In this document: one piece after another, positions 32,501-40,340 of the stretch
How positions within the stretch are numbered: position 1 is the stretch's first letter
Layout of the letters: the number at the start of each line of letters is the position of its first letter
The notes under the pieces: model-generated
Told to the model about the DNA's origin: nothing
Databases searched by the model: none
Seen by the model: only the letters and a program-made list of their open reading frames with translations
Assembly (NCBI GenBank): GCA_902798365.1
Contig: CADBWP010000024.1
Coordinates: 1 to 40,558, forward strand
Length of the DNA: 40,558 nt
DNA from: an uncultured Ruminococcus sp.
GTDB taxonomy: Bacteria; Bacillota; Clostridia; Oscillospirales; Acutalibacteraceae
Direction of reading: 5' to 3'
Position numbers and translations under genes: made by a program

Positions 32501-33049
32501 CGCGGCGCCGGCAACATAATGGGCGCAAAGCAGCACGGTCACATGGACAGCGTGGGCTATGACATGTATCTTAAGCTGTTGGGCGAGGCTGTAAGCGAGG
32601 AGCGCGGCGAGCAGCCCAAAAACGACGACCTCGACTGCCTTATCGACCTTTCGGTTGACGCGCACATTCCCGAAAGCTATGTAGAAAGCCTTACGCTGCG
32701 CCTTGACGTGTATCGCCGCATTGCCGACATTCGCACCAAGGAGGACAGCGAGGACGTAAAGGACGAGCTTTGGGATCGCTTTGGCAAGATACCGCCCTCG
32801 GTTCAGGGGCTTATAGACATTGCGCTTATACGCAACAAGGCTCACTCAATGGGCGTGTATGAGATTCGCCAGACCGAAGGCGCGGTTCAGCTTTATGTAA
32901 AGGAGCTGAAATCACCGGCAACGGCAGATCTGCTTGTCGCAACAAACGGAAAAGCGACGCTGAACGCCGGAGCAAAGCCGTTTTTGACGGTAAAATGCGA
33001 CAGCGGGGCAAAATCCATACCCGTTTTGAAGCGGATTTTTAAAATTTAA
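29588..33049 (+). CDS. mfd: Transcription-repair coupling factor
   Basis: The ATP-driven translocase that removes stalled RNA polymerase and recruits UvrA. At 1153 residues it has the UvrB-like N-terminal part (1-350 or so), the RNA polymerase interaction domain (from about 495, GDYVVHNIHGIGVF) and the RecG-like motor. Motor motifs are Walker A CGDVGFGKTE, DEEQRFG (motif II) and LSATPIPRTLNM (motif III), then GRVGRS (motif VI). The C-terminal TRCF domain follows. The ATG at 29588 has a GAGGCAGG site. The long frames on the opposite strand here are by-products of its GC-rich third positions. Confidence 0.97.
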   Translation: MANNRMSFLPAVFGQEPAFQNLLKSAKTGRSLCVSGLSPVGKANIINALCRAKKKPALCIASDEKEAQTLCNDLACMGLSAFVYPVRDYNFSELQSRSREYEHARLKVLLRLLGGECDVAIACVDAAAQLTVPREVLRDASLVFEEGREVPIEKAVRTLTLLGYERFDAVDGSGQFSLRGGILDFFMPDAEYPIRAEFWGDEICDLSYFDVETQRRFKKAGVVRLSPSAEIIIEDRAAVAEKIRRRAGLLRGKTAAKARERLCSEADMIQNGAAVTNADKFIGQIYENPECLFDYMERDTLLFVSEFANVRDRGRAADYQLAELLKQSFEDGILGRGFDRFSLSFGEVTERLEAHGAVLLESFVHGSIPIKLSDVISFSAKQLNRWGGSYSQLTEDLNGLFSGGSSGVILAGTQKAAENLCKNLREDNYPAEYAASLSKTERGRIYVMSGALSAGFELPGEKFFLITYGQAAYRPAAKKRSRKKEGKEIYSLSELSAGDYVVHNIHGIGVFGGIRKIDSHGVVKDYIKIDYAKGDVLYVPVTQLDMVAKYIGAQENSRVKLSRLGSGDWQKSKARVKSSVKDIAKELIALYSARMKAKGYAFSGDSEWQRDFEARFEYDETPDQLVCIREIKRDMERPAPMDRLLCGDVGFGKTEVALRAAFKCVADSKQCALLCPTTILAWQHYQTVTKRFEGYPIRVELLSRFRTAKQQKEILERLKRGEVDMVVGTHRLVQKDVLFRDLGLAIIDEEQRFGVAQKERFKELCKNVDVLTLSATPIPRTLNMAMSGLRDMSIIEEAPLNRQPVQTYVLEHDEAVVNEAVRRELRRGGQVFYLHNNVETISSCAARIHEAVPEARIAVGHGKMNEQELSEVWRAMLEQEIDVLVCTTIIETGVDLPNANTLIIENADRMGLSQLHQLRGRVGRSARRAYAYFTFRRNKVLSEIQQKRLEAIREFTEFGSGFKIAMRDLELRGAGNIMGAKQHGHMDSVGYDMYLKLLGEAVSEERGEQPKNDDLDCLIDLSVDAHIPESYVESLTLRLDVYRRIADIRTKEDSEDVKDELWDRFGKIPPSVQGLIDIALIRNKAHSMGVYEIRQTEGAVQLYVKELKSPATADLLVATNGKATLNAGAKPFLTVKCDSGAKSIPVLKRIFKI

Positions 33050-33082
33050 AGCCAAAAAAACCGATAAAATTTGAATATAATA

Positions 33083-33111
33083 TAGACAACCGCAGAAAAT
33101 TTGTGTATAAT
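33083..33111 (+). promoter_or_regulatory. Sigma-A promoter of the PrsA-like lipoprotein gene
   Basis: -35 TAGACA at 33083-33088, 17 bp spacer, -10 TATAAT at 33106-33111. The leader has a small CCCAA-atctc-TTGGG hairpin near 33125-33139. Confidence 0.75.
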
Positions 33112-33169
33112 CATATAGTACGCACCCAAATCTCTTGGGCAAATTTTTACATAAGGATGGTATAAGACT

Positions 33170-34444
33170 ATGAAACCAGCAGTCAAGATCGGTTCCTTGA
33201 TGCTGGCGGTTCTGATGCTTTTCACGGCGATCGCATCGGGCTGCACCGTCACCAAGGACTTTTCTTACAAGACAGACAAAAAAGAGCTTGCTATCGGTAT
33301 TTATATCTATGAGCTGAGCGAAGCTTATTTTAAGGCTCAGGACTATGCCGAAAAGCTTGACGACTACGACGCCGCAAAGGATTCGTGGCTCGATATGGAG
33401 ATCACCGACGACGACGGCAACACCGCCGTTGCACGTCAATGGATAAAGGACACCGCAGAGCGCAAGTGCCTTGAGATGTTCGTTATCGAGGATCAGCTGA
33501 ACACCCTGGGCGCTACGGTAGATTCCGCTACGCTTGAGCAGTACAAGACCCAGAGCAAGAACTACTGGGACTTCGGCGTGCCCGACGCGTCTTATTTGCA
33601 ATACGGCTACGGCTACAATCCCCTTAAGGAAAACTACAGCAAATGGGGCATAAGCTACGAAAGCTTTGAATACGCAACCTCCGACTACTATGCCATGAGA
33701 GAGCTGCTCTTTGACAAGCTTTACCTTGACGGCGGCTCCGAGGCTCCCGCAGAAGCCGACGTTGAAAAGTATTTTGAAGAAAACTACGTAAAATACAGCT
33801 ATGTTCCCGTTGAGCTCTACACCACCGAGGAGGACGAGGACGGCAACTCAAGCTCAAAGGCTATGAGCGACGAGGAGATCAAGAAGGTTACAGAAGAGTT
33901 TGACGGCTATGCAAAGGCTGTTAACGACGCAAAGGACGTTGCGGCTGCTACCGAGGCATTTGAGGCTCAGGTGACCGCTTATGTTGACGCAAAGGGTCTT
34001 TCCGAAAACAGTCCTCAGGTGACCAACACAGCCCTGCGCGACAAAACAAATGTGGGCGAAGAGGTTGACAAGGCTATTGCCGAGCTCGGCGAGGGCAAGG
34101 CGACCACCGTTAAGGTAGGCGAAGGCGAATCTGCGATGTACTACTATGTGTTCCGTTACGGCACACAGTCTGCCAAGGACGACTATCTCAACGACACCAA
34201 CATGGAGAGCATTATCCACAACATGAAGGACTCCGACTATACAGAGCTTCTCAAAAAGCTTATCAGCGACCTCAACTATGAAAAGAGCAGCTCGGTTGAC
34301 GGCTACGATCCCGGAATGTTCTTTGTGGCAAAGGAACCCGAAACCACCGAGGCTCCGGCTGAGGACGCCGCAGAGGGCGAGGATATCCAGGCGGACAACA
34401 ACGCCGAGGCAGCCGACGCAGCGGCAGAGTCTGTTGCGGAATAA
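33170..34444 (+). CDS. PrsA/SurA-like lipoprotein, possible foldase
   Basis: A 424-residue exported lipoprotein with lipobox IASGC (C25). Residues about 30-200 are helical with a SurA_N-like layout, and a weakly parvulin-like stretch starts near 205. The last 40 residues are an Ala/Glu-rich low-complexity tail (EAPAEDAAEG and similar). The position after mfd is where many Clostridia encode a PPIase-type lipoprotein. I see no clear rotamase active-site motif, so chaperone function is inferred. It could help fold exported enzymes such as the amylases. The ATG follows a weak AAGGATGGT site. Confidence 0.6.
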   Translation: MKPAVKIGSLMLAVLMLFTAIASGCTVTKDFSYKTDKKELAIGIYIYELSEAYFKAQDYAEKLDDYDAAKDSWLDMEITDDDGNTAVARQWIKDTAERKCLEMFVIEDQLNTLGATVDSATLEQYKTQSKNYWDFGVPDASYLQYGYGYNPLKENYSKWGISYESFEYATSDYYAMRELLFDKLYLDGGSEAPAEADVEKYFEENYVKYSYVPVELYTTEEDEDGNSSSKAMSDEEIKKVTEEFDGYAKAVNDAKDVAAATEAFEAQVTAYVDAKGLSENSPQVTNTALRDKTNVGEEVDKAIAELGEGKATTVKVGEGESAMYYYVFRYGTQSAKDDYLNDTNMESIIHNMKDSDYTELLKKLISDLNYEKSSSVDGYDPGMFFVAKEPETTEAPAEDAAEGEDIQADNNAEAADAAAESVAE

Positions 34445-34507
34445 GCACAACGCTTTTACAAAAGATAATGCATAGATCCTGAATTTATACACGAAAGGAA
34501 GGATTAT

Positions 34508-35524
34508 ATGAATAGGCATTCAAAAATAATTGCGGCATTGCTCACGGCTGTTTTTGCGCTGAGCCTCTGCACAGTTCCCGCATATGCCGAGGAGCCCGAT
34601 AACAATCCCGGCATTATTGATCAGGGCGGCGAACAGGGCGGCAACGAACAAGGCGGCGGCGACCAGGGCGGCAACGAGCAAGGCGGCGGCGAACAAGGCG
34701 GCAACGAACAAGGCGGCGGCGAACAAGGCGGAGACATCCAGGGCGGCGGCGACAGCCAGGGCAGCAGCGACTACCAGGGCGGCGGCGACATCCAGGGCGG
34801 CGGCAGCGACCAGGGCGGCGAGACAAGCCAGGGCGGCGGTGACACAAACCAGGGCGGCGATCAGGGCGGCTCGGGCTACACCGACTACAACCAGGGCGGC
34901 GGCGACTCGGGTTACTCCGACTACAACCAGGGCGGCGGCAACGTCTATGGCGGAACGGGCAACAGCGACGGCGACACCGTTTATTACGGCAGCGACGGCA
35001 ACACCTATTCCGATTACTCCGAGATATACGTGGGCGGCGACCAGGTCTATACTCCTCCTGCGACGATAGCTCCTTCGGCTGCGCTTTATGACACATCTAA
35101 CGTTAAGGTTGACGACAAAACTCTTTCGTCAAATGACTGGAACGACATAAAGGCGGCGCTCAGCGGTTCAAAGACCACGGGCTCCTCCGACGGCGACGAT
35201 TTTGCGTTTATTCAAAACAACGCAAGCACGGGCGACAACGGTCACATGATCTTTGTCATAGGTCTTACCCTTGTGATTCTCAGCCTTATCGGCTTCATTT
35301 ATCTGATAGCCTCGGCAGTTTCGCGCCGCAGAAAAGCCCCTGCACGCAGCGGCTCATCGTCCTCTGGCGGCCGCTATCGTTCGGACGACGACTACAACGA
35401 CGGCTACAGCAGCACCAAAACCGCAAAACGCACAAGCCGTTACGACACCGCGGATATTCCCAAGGTGACCGCCTCAAAAACAACAAAGACGTCAAAGTCA
35501 AAGGGCGGAAAGAGATACAGATAA
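34508..35524 (+). CDS. Gly/Gln-rich repeat surface protein, single membrane anchor
   Basis: A 338-residue protein of unknown function. It has a signal peptide (cut after AYA, residue 27), a low-complexity region at about 35-155 built from GGNEQGGGEQ-type units and then YNQGGGDSGY-type units, a short folded part (about 190-235), a membrane segment at about 243-265, and a basic Ser/Lys/Arg-rich cytoplasmic tail. The flexible Gly-rich part may be a spacer through the wall. The ATG has a GGAAGGA site. It lies 63 bp after the lipoprotein gene and may share its transcript; a strong terminator follows. Confidence 0.72.
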   Translation: MNRHSKIIAALLTAVFALSLCTVPAYAEEPDNNPGIIDQGGEQGGNEQGGGDQGGNEQGGGEQGGNEQGGGEQGGDIQGGGDSQGSSDYQGGGDIQGGGSDQGGETSQGGGDTNQGGDQGGSGYTDYNQGGGDSGYSDYNQGGGNVYGGTGNSDGDTVYYGSDGNTYSDYSEIYVGGDQVYTPPATIAPSAALYDTSNVKVDDKTLSSNDWNDIKAALSGSKTTGSSDGDDFAFIQNNASTGDNGHMIFVIGLTLVILSLIGFIYLIASAVSRRRKAPARSGSSSSGGRYRSDDDYNDGYSSTKTAKRTSRYDTADIPKVTASKTTKTSKSKGGKRYR

Positions 35525-35553
35525 GCGTCTGTGGGCACACAACACAACGAAAA

Positions 35554-35604
35554 AACAGGTCGGGAAGAAACCATGAATCTCAGGTTTCTTCCCGACCGTT
35601 TTAT
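35554..35604. terminator. Bidirectional terminator after the Gly-rich protein gene
   Basis: A perfect 15 bp stem GGTCGGGAAGAAACC (35558-35572) with its complement (35583-35597), then GTTTTATTA on the plus strand. On the minus strand it is followed by TGTTTTTTCG, so it also ends the amylase gene. Confidence 0.92.
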
Positions 35605-35626
35605 TATATTACATTATATTATCTGC

Positions 35627-37684
35627 TTACCATGTACCGTAATCATACTTGCCTGAGGTCGTGGTGCTTTTTGCGAAAAAGCGCGTTTCGGAGCCGTCGT
35701 AGGGTATATTTACCGTCTGGCTGCTGCCGTTGCTGAAAATAAGATATTCTACGCCCTCGGGAAGCGTGTAGGTGTATATATCCTGTCCGCTGCCGTTTGT
35801 TCTGTTATAGGTCATTTTTTCTCCCGGCCATCTTGTCATATTGGTGTTGGAGTCAGCCCAGAAGTAACAGTATATGTCGCCGCTCCAGTCTCGTGTGTTT
35901 GTAAAATATACGGTGTTGTCCGCAGGCTCATCGGGCTCTTCAACGGTTCTGTACTGACCCACATAGCCCGTGTTGTCACATTCGCTGACATACATCTGGA
36001 TAAGCGTGACGTCGGCAATGGTTATGTCTCCGCTGCCGTCGCAGTCGCCTGCCGCCTGATAATTCTCAAACTCGCCGTACTCGGCTAACTGCCTCTGCAC
36101 CGCCGTGGCGTCCTTAACGTTTATATATCCGTCGGCGTCGGTGTCGCCCACAAGCACCTCGACAGTCGGCGCTGCGGTGGTGGGCTGTACGGTGGTGGGC
36201 TGTACGGTGGTGGGCTGAACGGTGGTGGGCTGAACGGTGGTGGGCTGAACGGTGGCGGAAGGCGCCGTGGTCTCCTGCTGAGTCACGGGGTTATAAACGA
36301 CCGCCACGCCCTTTGAACCGACGGTGCCGCTTATGGTGCCGTTGCTTACGGTAAAGGTGTTGCCCGTGATCTGATCGGTATAGGTTCCGTCTGTCATTTT
36401 CTTGGCGGGAATACTGACGCTGCCCGCGCCGTCAAGCTTGGCTATGCTGACACCCGAGGTGCCGCGCTCTATGTACGCCACCTTGCCGCTTGACGACAGG
36501 CGCTCGCTCTGCCCCATAAAGTAATTCTTGAACTTGTTGACCTCGCGCACTGCCGAGCCCTTCCAGCCGCCGTCGCTGCTTGCCAGACCCATGGTGCTGT
36601 TGGGGCGCGCAAGGTAAAGCGAGGTGGATTTTGCCCTTGCGCCCGTTATTGCCCAAGCTTTGAAGATGGACGAATTTGAGATGTACGAGGTTTCGTCGTG
36701 CATGTAGGTATCGTGAGATTCCGCCCAGAGCACCGTATTTGACGAGCCCGCGCTGAGTTGATAGGAGGCTGTGGCAAGGCCTGCGGCGTCGCCGCTGTCG
36801 GCGGCTGCAAGCGCGCTGTTGCCGGTTTTGTTGTCGGTCACCGCCATGTATGTTGTGTAGTTTGAAATGCTTGTGCCTGCCGTGTTGAGAATCTCGCCGT
36901 AGCAGAACACGTCGCTTTTGTAAGCCTTGATTCCGTCTATCACAGTTGACCAGAAGTCGCTTCTTGTTGAAGAATCGTCCGAGGGCAGCTCGATGTGCTT
37001 TGCCGCGTCAAAGCGGAAGCCGTCAACGCCGCAGTCAACGCAATCCTTCAAAAGCCCGAGCACGCGGCTTTGCACATAGCTGTTGCCCGTGTTGAGGTCG
37101 GGCATACCGATGTGGCCGTGGGTCATTTCGTAGCGGCTGTCGTCGTTTGCGCCGTAGGTTTCGGTGTGGTAGTAGGCGGAGTTTTTAAGGTCGCTCTCAA
37201 CGTTTGAATCGAGGTGCGAATAACCTCCGCCGTCGCTGTTGTTCGCCATGTGATTGGCGACTATATCGACAATGACCTTGATGTTGTAATTGTCCGCCTC
37301 GCTGCAAAGCGAGATGAGCTCCGCCCTGGTGCCGAGCCAGGTGCCGCCGTCGGCAATGCTCAGGGTAAGCGGCTGATAGAGCTTCCACCATTGTCCGCTC
37401 ATGTTTGTATAGCTTGAGCTGTAGCTTTTAGGCTTTTGCACGGGAGAGGTCTGCACCGCCGTATAGCCGGCTTGTGCAATATCTGCAAGGTTGTTTTTTA
37501 TCTCGTTGTAAGACCAGTTGAAGCAATGCAGAACAGCCGCTCCCTTTATGGAGTCCTGCGCATACTGCGACTGCGCGACCGCTCCGCCGGTTGTTTCGGC
37601 GGCGCTGAACGGAACGGAAAATGCAAAGCATCCCGCAAGCGCGACAACTGCCGCCATAATCGTACTTATAAGCTTGTTTTTCAT
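35627..37684 (-). CDS. Secreted alpha-amylase, GH13 (AmyE-like) with type I dockerin and CBM26-like module
   Basis: Extracellular starch hydrolase of 685 residues. It has a signal peptide (about 1-29) and a GH13 barrel resembling AmyE (VLHCFNWSYN at 51-60). Catalytic residues are D226 (DGFRFD), E264 (YGEI) and D325 (ESHD). A Thr/Pro linker with VQPTT repeated five times (479-503) leads to a type I dockerin at about 511-572 with two calcium loops (DTDADGYINVKD and DCDGSGDITIAD). A C-terminal CBM26-like starch-binding module follows at about 592-660 (WPGEKM, YTYTLP, IFSNG). The dockerin means it can dock to a cohesin on a scaffoldin, as amylases of the Ruminococcus bromii amylosome do. The ATG has a GGAGG site. 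Confidence 0.95.
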   Translation of the reverse strand: MKNKLISTIMAAVVALAGCFAFSVPFSAAETTGGAVAQSQYAQDSIKGAAVLHCFNWSYNEIKNNLADIAQAGYTAVQTSPVQKPKSYSSSYTNMSGQWWKLYQPLTLSIADGGTWLGTRAELISLCSEADNYNIKVIVDIVANHMANNSDGGGYSHLDSNVESDLKNSAYYHTETYGANDDSRYEMTHGHIGMPDLNTGNSYVQSRVLGLLKDCVDCGVDGFRFDAAKHIELPSDDSSTRSDFWSTVIDGIKAYKSDVFCYGEILNTAGTSISNYTTYMAVTDNKTGNSALAAADSGDAAGLATASYQLSAGSSNTVLWAESHDTYMHDETSYISNSSIFKAWAITGARAKSTSLYLARPNSTMGLASSDGGWKGSAVREVNKFKNYFMGQSERLSSSGKVAYIERGTSGVSIAKLDGAGSVSIPAKKMTDGTYTDQITGNTFTVSNGTISGTVGSKGVAVVYNPVTQQETTAPSATVQPTTVQPTTVQPTTVQPTTVQPTTAAPTVEVLVGDTDADGYINVKDATAVQRQLAEYGEFENYQAAGDCDGSGDITIADVTLIQMYVSECDNTGYVGQYRTVEEPDEPADNTVYFTNTRDWSGDIYCYFWADSNTNMTRWPGEKMTYNRTNGSGQDIYTYTLPEGVEYLIFSNGSSQTVNIPYDGSETRFFAKSTTTSGKYDYGTW
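36176..36255 (-). repeat. 15 bp tandem repeat encoding the VQPTT linker
   Basis: About five copies of a 15-base unit (minus strand, roughly GTTCAGCCCACCACC) inside the amylase gene. Copies differ by single bases. It can change length by slippage without breaking the frame. Confidence 0.9.
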
Positions 37685-37733
37685 AGTGGTGCCTCCTCTT
37701 GCAATAGAATTAATATATTATATTTTTTATAAC

Positions 37734-39011
37734 TCAGCGATACACTCCCATTATCACGGGAATAGAGGTTTCGTTGTCCGCCAGAATGAAGATGAACGGA
37801 CGGTCAAAGACCAGCGCGCCGTCGGCGTCAAGCTTTTCGGTATTCTCGGAAAACTGCGCCTGAATGTCGGCGTTTATGCCGCCTGCTCCGTAATAGATCG
37901 CGGGCGACGCCTCGTACATATCCTTGAACGACAGCTCTTCCTCAAAGCTCATCGCTTCGTAATCGGCGTTATCGGAAAAGACGCTGTACAGTCTGCATCC
38001 GTCGTTAAGAGCCGACGACACCGAAACGGCGGCTTTGTCCGCCTCAATGGAAAAGGCGGGGACTGCCGCAGGCGTTTTTTTGGTGATGTCCGTGCTGTCA
38101 AGCAGCTTGGTGTATTCTTTGCTGTCAAGTCCGGCTATGTAGTCGCCTATGCTCACGTCGGCGTTGGGCATTATCAAAATCAGCTTAAGGGGATTCTTCT
38201 CGGTGTATTTGACAATTCCCGTCGCCCGGTCGCTTTTTACCGTCCACTCGTCGGCGGTATAGAAGGTCATTTCGCGTTCACCGCCCGTCCCCTTGAACGC
38301 GGCGGTTTTTCCGCTGCCCGAATACGGCTCCAGCCAGTTATCGCTGACTGCCGAGGTCACAACGGAGTAAAAGCCGTCGTCGCTCACGGCAGGGGCTTCA
38401 TCCAAAGACAGGTAATTTTTTATCTTAACGTCGGAACCGCCGCTTGAAAGGTCGCTGCTAAAAACGTCAAAGCCGTAATAGTCGGCGTTTGCCTGCAAAA
38501 AGGCGGATTTAAGATTGACGCCGTCGTCAAAAAAGAGAGCTCCGCCAAGGCTTATGTACTGCGAGGGCGCCTCGTCCTTTTTGAGCCCCAGGCTGCTTAC
38601 GGATTCCATCCTGCTCTTAAAATACGACGAACAGGTTTTTGCGGAATCGCTGTTTCCGCCGAGCATGACCTGCAGCTCCTGTGCAGTCTCGCCCGAGGCT
38701 CCGCCTTCAACCGCGCCAAGCATCAGCATAGCCGCGGCAGGCGAAAAGGCAAAGGCGCTGTCGGCGCTTTGCTTTTCACGCGCTTTATAATAACCGAGCG
38801 TGTGGGCTGTGACCTCGGTCACAAATGAACTGTATGACTGCGGCGGCTCAATAGCGCCGTCTTTGTAGTTGAAGGTCTCCTCCGCGCTCTTTTTGCGGCT
38901 GTACTGACCCGAAAGCCTTTCGCCGTCGGAAAACTCGTCGGGATTGCCGCAGGAGCAGAGCACAAGCGCCGTCATTACCGCGGCGAGAAAAAAAGCTAAT
39001 GTCCTTTTCAT
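37734..39011 (-). CDS. Serpin-family lipoprotein
   Basis: A 425-residue exported lipoprotein (lipobox LCSC, C21) with a serpin fold: FAFSPAAAMLMLGAVEGGASGETAQEL near the N-terminus, NYLSL and VSDNWLEPY in the middle, and the C-terminal VFDRPFIFILADNETSIPVIMGVY typical of serpins. Gut bacterial serpins usually inhibit host or microbial serine proteases. Before VFDRPF I do not find the usual reactive-loop hinge (GTEAAA-like); the stretch reads INADIQAQFSENTEKL, so inhibition by the standard mechanism is doubtful. Its ATG overlaps the stop of the glycosyltransferase gene (ATGA). Confidence 0.85.
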   Translation of the reverse strand: MKRTLAFFLAAVMTALVLCSCGNPDEFSDGERLSGQYSRKKSAEETFNYKDGAIEPPQSYSSFVTEVTAHTLGYYKAREKQSADSAFAFSPAAAMLMLGAVEGGASGETAQELQVMLGGNSDSAKTCSSYFKSRMESVSSLGLKKDEAPSQYISLGGALFFDDGVNLKSAFLQANADYYGFDVFSSDLSSGGSDVKIKNYLSLDEAPAVSDDGFYSVVTSAVSDNWLEPYSGSGKTAAFKGTGGEREMTFYTADEWTVKSDRATGIVKYTEKNPLKLILIMPNADVSIGDYIAGLDSKEYTKLLDSTDITKKTPAAVPAFSIEADKAAVSVSSALNDGCRLYSVFSDNADYEAMSFEEELSFKDMYEASPAIYYGAGGINADIQAQFSENTEKLDADGALVFDRPFIFILADNETSIPVIMGVYR

Positions 39012-40156
39012 TCTTCCGTATCCTCCGCAGGTGCATGGCCGCTGAGCTCCATGGCAAGGTTGTACATGTCTCTTGCGGCGTCGGGCTTGGCAAGGCGAAT
39101 GCAGTTTTCTTTCATTTCGCGCAGCTTATCGGGCGAGTTGAGCAGCTCGATTATCTGATCAGCTCCGTTTTCGTCGTCTATCATAACAGCCGCCTTCTGC
39201 CCCACCAAAAACTCAACGTTCTTGCGCTCCTGACCCGGATAGGCGCTGTAAATCGCCATGGGCAGGTGGCAGGCGAGGCTCTCGGTCACGGTGAGTCCGC
39301 CCGGTTTGGTGACGATAAGGTCGGACACGTGCATGTAGTCCTCTACGTTATCTACAAAATAAAGCAGCTTGGTGCGATCCTCCGCCCCGAGATTTTTCAT
39401 GCTTTCCTCAAGCTTTTCGTACAGCTTTTCGTTTTTGCCCGTTATTACTATCAGCTGCAAATCGCGTGCAGAAGTTGCAAGCTGCTCGTAAAAGCTGAGC
39501 ACGCCCACAACGCCGAAGGAGCCCGCCATAAGCAGCACGGTGGTTTTGTCGGGAGAAATCCCCTCGCGGGCGCATATCTCGCCCTTGACGGAGGGATCGG
39601 AGAATTTGTCGAAGGTGGGGATACCCAGGGGGTATATTATGGATTCATCAACGCCGAACTCCTTGATGAGCTTGGGCGCCATCTGCGGCTCTGCAAGCAC
39701 ATAGGCGTCGATGTTAGGCACGACATAGGTGCGGTGCGCGTCGTAGTCGGTGATTAGCGAGATAAGCTTTACATCGAGCAGCTTGCCCTTTTTGCGCAGC
39801 TTGGAAACCATTGCCGTAATAAAAGCGTGGCACATGATTATAACGTCCGGGTTGTGCTTTTCTATCTCCTCCATAAGACGGCTTGCCATGGAGGCGTTCG
39901 ATCTCATCACCGCGTCGAACATCCAGTTTTTGCGGTCGGTTATCTTGTACAGCTTTCCGTACATCTTCGGCGTTTTGGTGGCGAGCAGATAATAGCCCTT
40001 GCACACGGTTTTGTCGTACATTTTGCCTATGGCTGCCAGCCCGTCAACGACCTCTACCGTGACGTCGGGGTTGATTTTTTTTATTTTTTCTTCAAGCGCA
40101 GCCGCAGCCCGCTTGTGACCGCCCCCCGTTGAGGCGGAAAAAATGAGTATTTTCAT
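39008..40156 (-). CDS. MGDG-synthase/UgtP-like glycolipid glycosyltransferase (GT28)
   Basis: Likely adds a sugar from a UDP-sugar to diacylglycerol at the membrane, giving the glycolipids used as such or as anchors of lipoteichoic acid. The 382 residues have the MGDG synthase N-terminal domain (MKILIFSASTGGGHKRAA) and TDYDAHRTYV in the middle. The GT28 C-terminal nucleotide-sugar site has LMAGSFGVVG and KPGGLTVTESLA. The ATG at 40156 has an AGAGGAA site. It is first in a two-gene operon with the serpin. Confidence 0.9.
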   Translation of the reverse strand: MKILIFSASTGGGHKRAAAALEEKIKKINPDVTVEVVDGLAAIGKMYDKTVCKGYYLLATKTPKMYGKLYKITDRKNWMFDAVMRSNASMASRLMEEIEKHNPDVIIMCHAFITAMVSKLRKKGKLLDVKLISLITDYDAHRTYVVPNIDAYVLAEPQMAPKLIKEFGVDESIIYPLGIPTFDKFSDPSVKGEICAREGISPDKTTVLLMAGSFGVVGVLSFYEQLATSARDLQLIVITGKNEKLYEKLEESMKNLGAEDRTKLLYFVDNVEDYMHVSDLIVTKPGGLTVTESLACHLPMAIYSAYPGQERKNVEFLVGQKAAVMIDDENGADQIIELLNSPDKLREMKENCIRLAKPDAARDMYNLAMELSGHAPAEDTEE

Positions 40157-40203
40157 GTTGTTTCCTCTTTATTCTGCAATTGGGTTTATAAATCTCCGAT
40201 TAT

Positions 40204-40232
40204 ATTATACCGAATCTCCTGAGATTTTTCAA
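40204..40232 (-). promoter_or_regulatory. Sigma-A promoter of the glycosyltransferase-serpin operon
   Basis: Minus strand: -35 TTGAAA (40232-40227), 17 bp spacer, -10 TATAAT (40209-40204). Confidence 0.82.
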
Positions 40233-40259
40233 CAGATAAAAAAGAATTTCTGTACAAAA

Positions 40260-40296
40260 GCCGACAGGGCGAACATCCGTATGACTGCTCGCCCTG
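40260..40296 (-). terminator. Hairpin after the right-edge gene
   Basis: Minus strand: CAGGGCGA (40296-40289) with TCGCCCTG (40272-40265), 16-base loop, then TCGGCTTTTG. Moderate terminator. Confidence 0.6.
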
Positions 40297-40340
40297 CGAA
40301 ATTATTTATTCGTTATTATCCGACCGGGATCCGGCATTGA

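Noticed and set aside
31301-32845. Long open frame on the minus strand opposite mfd
   Set aside because: It lies fully antisense to a certain gene and is a by-product of GC-rich third codon positions; no ribosome site or family pattern was seen.
34617-34960. Dense GC-rich repeats in the Gly-rich gene as a possible array or mobile element
   Set aside because: The periodicity is in frame and explained by the low-complexity protein.
36176-36255. Regular repeats that might be taken for a small CRISPR array
   Set aside because: They are contiguous 15-base coding repeats for VQPTT with no spacers, and no cas genes are present.
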